A stretch of 10,507 nt of DNA from Anaerolineales bacterium (GTDB taxonomy: Bacteria > Chloroflexota > Anaerolineae > Anaerolineales > E44-bin32). Shown piece by piece: positions 7,677-10,507 of the stretch (the first letter of the stretch is position 1; every line of letters starts with the position of its first letter). Location: contig DAOVFE010000030.1 of NCBI GenBank assembly GCA_030673085.1, positions 1 through 10,507 of the forward strand, given 5' to 3'. Below the pieces are notes generated by a model, which was not told the origin of the DNA, searched no databases, and was given only the letters and a program-made list of their open reading frames with translations. The translations under genes and the position numbers were made by a program.

Positions 7677-7842
7677 AATTAAAAATTGGACAGAAAAAAA
7701 TGCTGGCAGAATTTCAGAAGATGATCATGCATAGGCTGCTGCGGCCAATGGATTGGGGCCTGTTGGCTAAGGCTGGATAAGCATGATTTCTGCCAGCCGC
7801 AGCAGCTACTAGACTGCCAGCCTCGAGCTGGCGGTTTCTGTT
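7677..7842 (+). ncRNA. Candidate pseudoknotted structured RNA (leader or stand-alone) before metG
   Basis: About 166 nt runs from a predicted start to a terminator-like hairpin. Stem P1 is GCTGGCAGAA (7702-7711) with TTCTGCCAGC (7788-7797), 10 perfect pairs. P2 is ATCATGC (7724-7730) with GCATGAT (7781-7787), stacked directly on P1 on the 3' side with a 12-nt bulge on the 5' side. Inside P2, GCTGCTGCG (7735-7743) is the exact complement of CGCAGCAGC (7798-7806), which follows P1 without a gap, giving a 9-bp pseudoknot. Two small hairpins can fill the rest of the P2 loop (CCAA/TTGG 7745-7756 and GGCCT/AGGCT 7757-7774). I do not recognise the family. The T-box GGGTGG-ACC element and the SAM-riboswitch core are absent. 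It could be a metG leader or a free small RNA. Fold and function are inferred from complementarity alone. Confidence 0.5.
7813..7842 (+). terminator. Intrinsic terminator-like hairpin upstream of metG
   Basis: ACTGCCAGC (7813-7821), loop CTCGA, GCTGGCGGT (7827-7835) makes a 9-bp stem with one G-U pair, followed by an imperfect U run, TTCTGTT. Its 5' strand repeats the 3' strand of stem P1 of the upstream RNA (CTGCCAGCC at 7790-7798 and 7814-7822), so the two structures could exchange strands. It may end the small RNA or attenuate metG. Confidence 0.5.
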
Positions 7843-7861
7843 AAGAAGACCCCGGCGCGCA

Positions 7862-7870
7862 TGCTACAAT
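7862..7870 (+). promoter_or_regulatory. Extended -10 promoter for metG
   Basis: TGCTACAAT at 7862-7870 is an extended -10 (TG-N-TACAAT) with no good -35. Its start would fall near 7877, about 47 nt before metG and just downstream of the terminator-like hairpin. If active, metG can be transcribed independently of the upstream RNA. Confidence 0.5.
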
Positions 7871-7923
7871 AGAACGTTTCAGCAGGATTATTGGATATAT
7901 CTCGCTTACCTGAGAGGATAGCT

Positions 7924-9693
7924 ATGTCGGAACTAATTCATATTTCTGTTGCCTGGCCATATGCGAATGGCGATCTTCATGTAGGGCATCTTGCGGGAGC
8001 TTTGCTTCCGGCGGACATCTTCGCCCGGTACAATCGGCTTAAAGGAAACCGGGTGCTTATGGTCTCCGGGTCGGATGCTCATGGGACGCCGATCACAGTC
8101 GAGGCGGACAAACGCGGCATTTCTCCACGCGAGTTCTTTGAGCATTACCATCGTCGATCTTTGGAAGCACAGAAAAAAATCGGCATCAGCCATGATCTCT
8201 TCACGCATACAGATACCGAAAATCATATTCGGGTTGCACAGGATTTCTTTTTACTACTGCTTAAAGCCGATGCACTTTACCGAAAGATCCAGCGGCAGCT
8301 TTATTCGGAGACCGAAAAGAGATTCTTGCCAGATCGTTATGTTGAGGGAACTTGTCCATATTGCGGCTATACAGAGGCGCGTGGAGATCAATGCGATAAC
8401 TGTGGGCGCTTGCTTGATGCTCTTGACTTAATCGATCCACACAGCAAGATTGACGGCAGCAAACCAATTGTGCACGAAACGGAGCATTTTTTCTTGGATC
8501 TACCAAAATTCAGCGATGCTCTATTGGAGTACATCGAGACGCATGCCGTTCACTGGCGACCAAATGTAGTTAATTTTACTCGGAACTATATTGAGGGGGG
8601 ATTAAAAGGGCGCGCTTTCACGCGTGATATCAATTGGGGGGTCCCTGTTCCATTGAAAGGCTGGGAGGATAAGCATATTTACGTCTGGTTCGAAGCTGTA
8701 ATGGGGTATATATCGGCTTCTATAGAATGGGCGCAACTTAACGGTCATCCAGAAGCGTGGAAAGACTGGTGGTATGACCCTGCTGCTAAGATCTATTGCT
8801 TCATTGGCAAGGACAATATTCCTTTCCATACGATCTTCTGGCAGGCAGAACTTATGGGTGTGAAGCGCATCTATGAGGATGATGAGAGCAAGCAGCTCAA
8901 CCTGCCATTTAACGTACCGGCCAATGAATTCATGAATATTGAAGGCGCACAATTCAGCAAGAGCCGCAATTGGGCAATTTGGATGCCGGATATTCTTACT
9001 CGCTATGACCCGGATGCTATTCGCTATTATTTGACTGCTGCCATGCCTGAGGCGCGAGATAGTGAGTTTTCCTGGTCGGATTTTTTGAATCGCAATAACA
9101 ATGAGTTGGTGGCCACCTGGGGAAACCTGGCCAATCGGGTGCTTTCCTTTGCTTATAAACATTGGGATGGTCGGGTGCCGGAGCCCGGGGAGTTGCGCCC
9201 TGAGGATCAAGAACTTCTAGCGAAAATAGAGGCCGGATTTGATCAAGTCGGCAAACTGTTTGAAAGTGTGAAGCTTAGAGCAGCGATGCGTGAAGCGATG
9301 AGGCTGGCTCAGGCCGTGAATGCGTATCTTGACCGGGCGCCATGGTTCAGCGTGATCAAACAGGACAAACTTTCAGCAGCCACCACCGTTTTCACTGCTT
9401 TGCGAGCGATTGACTCGTTAAAAGTGTTATTCTCGCCTTTCCTGCCTTTTAGCACCGAGCAGCTTCATATGACGCTGGGATATGATCGTCCCTTATACGG
9501 AGAGCAAAGGATCGAAACGGTCCAGGATGATGATCGTGCGCATGATGTGTTGGTATATGATTCTTCTAAAGCATCCGGGAAATGGAAACCCAGTGAATTA
9601 AAAGCAGGGCAGCTACTGCAAAAGCCAAAACCGCTCTATAAAAAGCTGGATGAATCACTCGTCGAGGAAGAGTGCGCTCTTCTAGGGAGCTAG
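7924..9693 (+). CDS. metG: Methionine--tRNA ligase (MetRS)
   Basis: This cytosolic class I synthetase activates methionine with ATP and charges elongator and initiator tRNA-Met. In the 589-residue product the HIGH box is HVGH (19-22, within WPYANGDLHVGHLAGA). The connective-peptide zinc site has two knuckles, C144PYC147 and C157DNC160. The KMSKS loop is QFSKS (343-347, AQFSKSRNW). An all-helical anticodon-binding domain follows (about 400-560), with the WFSVIKQDK and SPFLPFSTEQLH blocks. The C-terminal EMAP/Trbp111-like tRNA-binding domain of longer MetRS proteins is absent, a common variant. The start is set at ATG 7924, with GAGAGG 6 nt upstream and the usual short lead into HISVAWPYANG; an in-frame TTG at 7891 would add 11 residues. 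A structured RNA and two possible promoters lie upstream. Confidence 0.96.
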   Translation: MSELIHISVAWPYANGDLHVGHLAGALLPADIFARYNRLKGNRVLMVSGSDAHGTPITVEADKRGISPREFFEHYHRRSLEAQKKIGISHDLFTHTDTENHIRVAQDFFLLLLKADALYRKIQRQLYSETEKRFLPDRYVEGTCPYCGYTEARGDQCDNCGRLLDALDLIDPHSKIDGSKPIVHETEHFFLDLPKFSDALLEYIETHAVHWRPNVVNFTRNYIEGGLKGRAFTRDINWGVPVPLKGWEDKHIYVWFEAVMGYISASIEWAQLNGHPEAWKDWWYDPAAKIYCFIGKDNIPFHTIFWQAELMGVKRIYEDDESKQLNLPFNVPANEFMNIEGAQFSKSRNWAIWMPDILTRYDPDAIRYYLTAAMPEARDSEFSWSDFLNRNNNELVATWGNLANRVLSFAYKHWDGRVPEPGELRPEDQELLAKIEAGFDQVGKLFESVKLRAAMREAMRLAQAVNAYLDRAPWFSVIKQDKLSAATTVFTALRAIDSLKVLFSPFLPFSTEQLHMTLGYDRPLYGEQRIETVQDDDRAHDVLVYDSSKASGKWKPSELKAGQLLQKPKPLYKKLDESLVEEECALLGS

Positions 9694-9801
9694 AGCCGGA
9701 TATTAGTTGGCCGGATACACGAAGTGATAGCCCGGAATAGTTAGGCAAGGAATTATTTGCATATAAAGGAAAGCGGATCGGTCTTAGGCCCACCAATGCC
9801 C

Positions 9802-9831
9802 AGCCCAGAGCTCCAATGAGTTATTTGGGCT
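9802..9831. other. Inverted repeat in the gap after metG
   Basis: AGCCCAGA (9802-9809) faces TTTGGGCT (9824-9831), an 8-bp stem with one G-T pair and a 14-nt loop. It lies between the convergent metG and the small Cys-rich gene. There is no T run on either strand, so a terminator role is only a guess. The rest of 9694-9910 shows nothing recognisable. Confidence 0.3.
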
Positions 9832-9910
9832 AGTTACTGCGGCTGCGAGTAGTCTGATATACAGGAGTGAGACCTGATGACACGGCCGGTTTCATCCTGA
9901 AAAACGGCGT

Positions 9911-10105
9911 TCAAGAATTGGGTTGGAAAGCGGCGTCAGAATTGCTACTCTGGCGCCGTTCATCGTCGAAGATCAGCCCACAATCGCAAGGCAAACCTTC
10001 GGCGCAAGTTTCGCAGCAATAGATTTGGTTGTCGCGCACAACGGGAGCACCGATAATTTCTACTCCGCAACCATCGCAAAACAGAACACCATCGATCTCG
10101 GCCAT
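9911..10105 (-). CDS. Small Cys-rich metal-binding protein, metallothionein-like
   Basis: The 64-residue product has seven cysteines at 10, 13, 30, 31, 34, 40 and 42 (CDGC, YCCETC, PCDCG). The CxxC, then N-x-I-Y-C-C-x-x-C-A, resembles the core of bacterial SmtA/BmtA metallothioneins (Y-Y-C-S-x-x-C-A), whose small fold binds zinc or cadmium. The later His/Cys-rich part of those proteins is reduced here to PCDCG. A zinc-ribbon-like protein of unknown role is the alternative. It is a real gene: AGGAG at 10114-10118 lies 8 nt before the ATG, preceded by a run of 11 A on the coding strand. The tail after residue 45 is polar and probably disordered. The last codons also encode a 10-bp hairpin (9931-9958). 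It is convergent with metG, and a 133-bp repeat lies upstream. No metal-responsive operator was recognised. Confidence 0.75.
   Translation of the reverse strand: MAEIDGVLFCDGCGVEIIGAPVVRDNQIYCCETCAEGLPCDCGLIFDDERRQSSNSDAAFQPNS
9931..9958 (-). terminator. Hairpin inside the 3' end of the Cys-rich gene
   Basis: CGGCGTCAGA (9931-9940) faces TCTGGCGCCG (9949-9958): a 10-bp stem with one G-U pair and an 8-nt loop. On the minus strand it is followed by CTTTCC, 17 nt before the stop codon. It could contribute to termination or transcript stability, but it lies within coding sequence and may be chance. Confidence 0.25.
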
Positions 10106-10209
10106 AGCGCCTTCTCCTTTTTTTTTTTAGCAGGAACGGCTTTGCGGCTTTGTGGTAGGACTGTTGTTGAAATGAACGAGCTTTTGGGCTTTAGTGTCCC
10201 TCCATTGAC

Positions 10210-10342
10210 ATTTATGGGAAAAAGCCAGAATACCCCGCAGCTTGCTGTGGGGATGAATGGCAAACGGGGGTTTGCGGGCTGCCGCCATATATTGGCTTTT
10301 TCCTTGGAAGATGCCCCGCAGCTTGCTGCGGGGTTCTTCACT
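10210..10342. repeat. 133-bp two-hairpin repeat, copy 2 (REP/BIME-like)
   Basis: This is the same element, length and orientation as at 2787-2919. The hairpins CCCCGCAG-CTTG-CTGTGGGG (10233-10252) and CCCCGCAG-CTTG-CTGCGGGG (10314-10333) are identical to copy 1, including the single G-U wobble in the first. The first 54 nt match exactly and most differences fall in the GC-rich spacer at about 10264-10287. It stands upstream of the minus-strand Cys-rich gene and directly before the receiver-like ORF. No target duplication shared by the two copies is visible. Confidence 0.85.
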
Positions 10343-10352
10343 CGAGCTGATA

Positions 10353-10475
10353 ATGGCCACTTATTTACGGCTCGTGCTCGTCGACGATAATCATGCGTGT
10401 AAATTGGTTTATAAATATGGCTCCTCGCTATTTCATGTGGGTAAGTTGTACTTAAGCTGTCCAGCGATGAGATAA
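10353..10475 (+). pseudogene. Possible 5' remnant of a response-regulator gene
   Basis: The ORF from ATG 10353 encodes 40 residues starting MATYLRLVLVDDNHA, which resembles the first strand and acidic pair of a CheY-like receiver domain (typically IRVLLVDDH). The following residues (CKLVYKYGSSLF and onward) are not receiver-like, and no other frame restores it. It begins 10 nt after repeat copy 2 and has only a weak GAG as ribosome site. The similarity covers about 12 residues and could be chance. If real, the rest of the gene was lost or replaced after codon 15. The remainder of the window to 10507 shows nothing else. Confidence 0.25.
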
Positions 10476-10507
10476 GCCATGGTTATGAGATTACGGTTAG
10501 TTCGATA

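Noticed and set aside
7671..7890. T-box or SAM riboswitch upstream of metG
   Set aside because: The conserved GGGTGG-ACC T-box sequence and the SAM-I core (GAGGGA, GCAACC) are both absent.
7891..7923. TTG start giving MetG 11 extra residues
   Set aside because: ATG at 7924 has a better ribosome site and the normal MetRS N terminus. The TTG would lie only about 14 nt from the predicted start of the nearer promoter.
9877..9900. Seven-codon ORF with AGGAG upstream (MTRPVSS)
   Set aside because: An AGGAG with 9-nt spacing is present, but a seven-residue ORF between convergent genes is expected by chance and has no downstream gene to regulate.
2810..10333. CRISPR array suggested by repeated palindromic units
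   Set aside because: There are only two loci 7.4 kb apart, each with two hairpins and no regular spacers. This fits REP-like repeats, not an array.
9923..10390. 155-codon plus-strand ORF
   Set aside because: It lies antisense to the well-supported Cys-rich gene and continues through repeat copy 2. Its C-terminal half is the artefact peptide also seen across copy 1, and it has no family resemblance.

Overview
The window looks like chromosomal DNA of moderate GC from a free-living bacterium. The gene set (a primary-type sigma-70 factor next to a DUF177 protein, a homocysteine methyltransferase fused to methylenetetrahydrofolate reductase, a short MetRS and a NarL-family sensor kinase) and the style of the proteins suggest a Chloroflexota (Anaerolineae-like) organism. 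That assignment is inference from protein flavour only. There is no phage, plasmid, CRISPR or transposase gene. The unusual content is in the intergenic DNA.

Layout. Positions 47-131 hold three nested 9-bp inverted repeats directly after a minus-strand sigma-70 gene (146-1321). A DUF177/YceD gene (about 1400-1930) lies upstream of the sigma gene on the same strand. Both are probably read from one good promoter (TTGACC, 17 nt, TATAAT) at 1955-1983. Divergent from them is an RdgB/HAM1 nucleotide-pool pyrophosphatase (2117-2734). Between rdgB and a convergent sensor histidine kinase (3029-4882, minus) lies a 133-bp two-hairpin repeat, and a second copy of it is at 10210-10342. The kinase has no complete response regulator in the window. 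About 0.8 kb without a convincing gene (4913-5706) contains two strong hairpins and a possible promoter. It precedes the homocysteine S-methyltransferase/MTHFR fusion (5707-7569).

Between that gene and metG (7924-9693) is a compact segment with its own promoter. It can fold as a pseudoknotted RNA and ends in a terminator-like hairpin. The 5' strand of that hairpin is a 9-nt duplicate of the 3' strand of the RNA's main stem, which is the arrangement expected of an RNA switch. An extended -10 box just after the hairpin could give metG its own promoter. After metG comes a convergent gene for a 64-residue Cys-rich metallothionein-like protein (9911-10105), then the second repeat copy. The window closes with a short ORF that begins like a response-regulator receiver domain but does not continue as one.

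How the genes relate. The HMT/MTHFR fusion makes 5-methyl-THF and probably methylates homocysteine to methionine, and MetG charges that methionine onto tRNA. A structured RNA between these two methionine genes is therefore the most attractive candidate for an undescribed regulatory element here. The other genes are housekeeping or general regulatory genes. All structures were found by reading base complementarity. No folding energy, covariation or database search was run.
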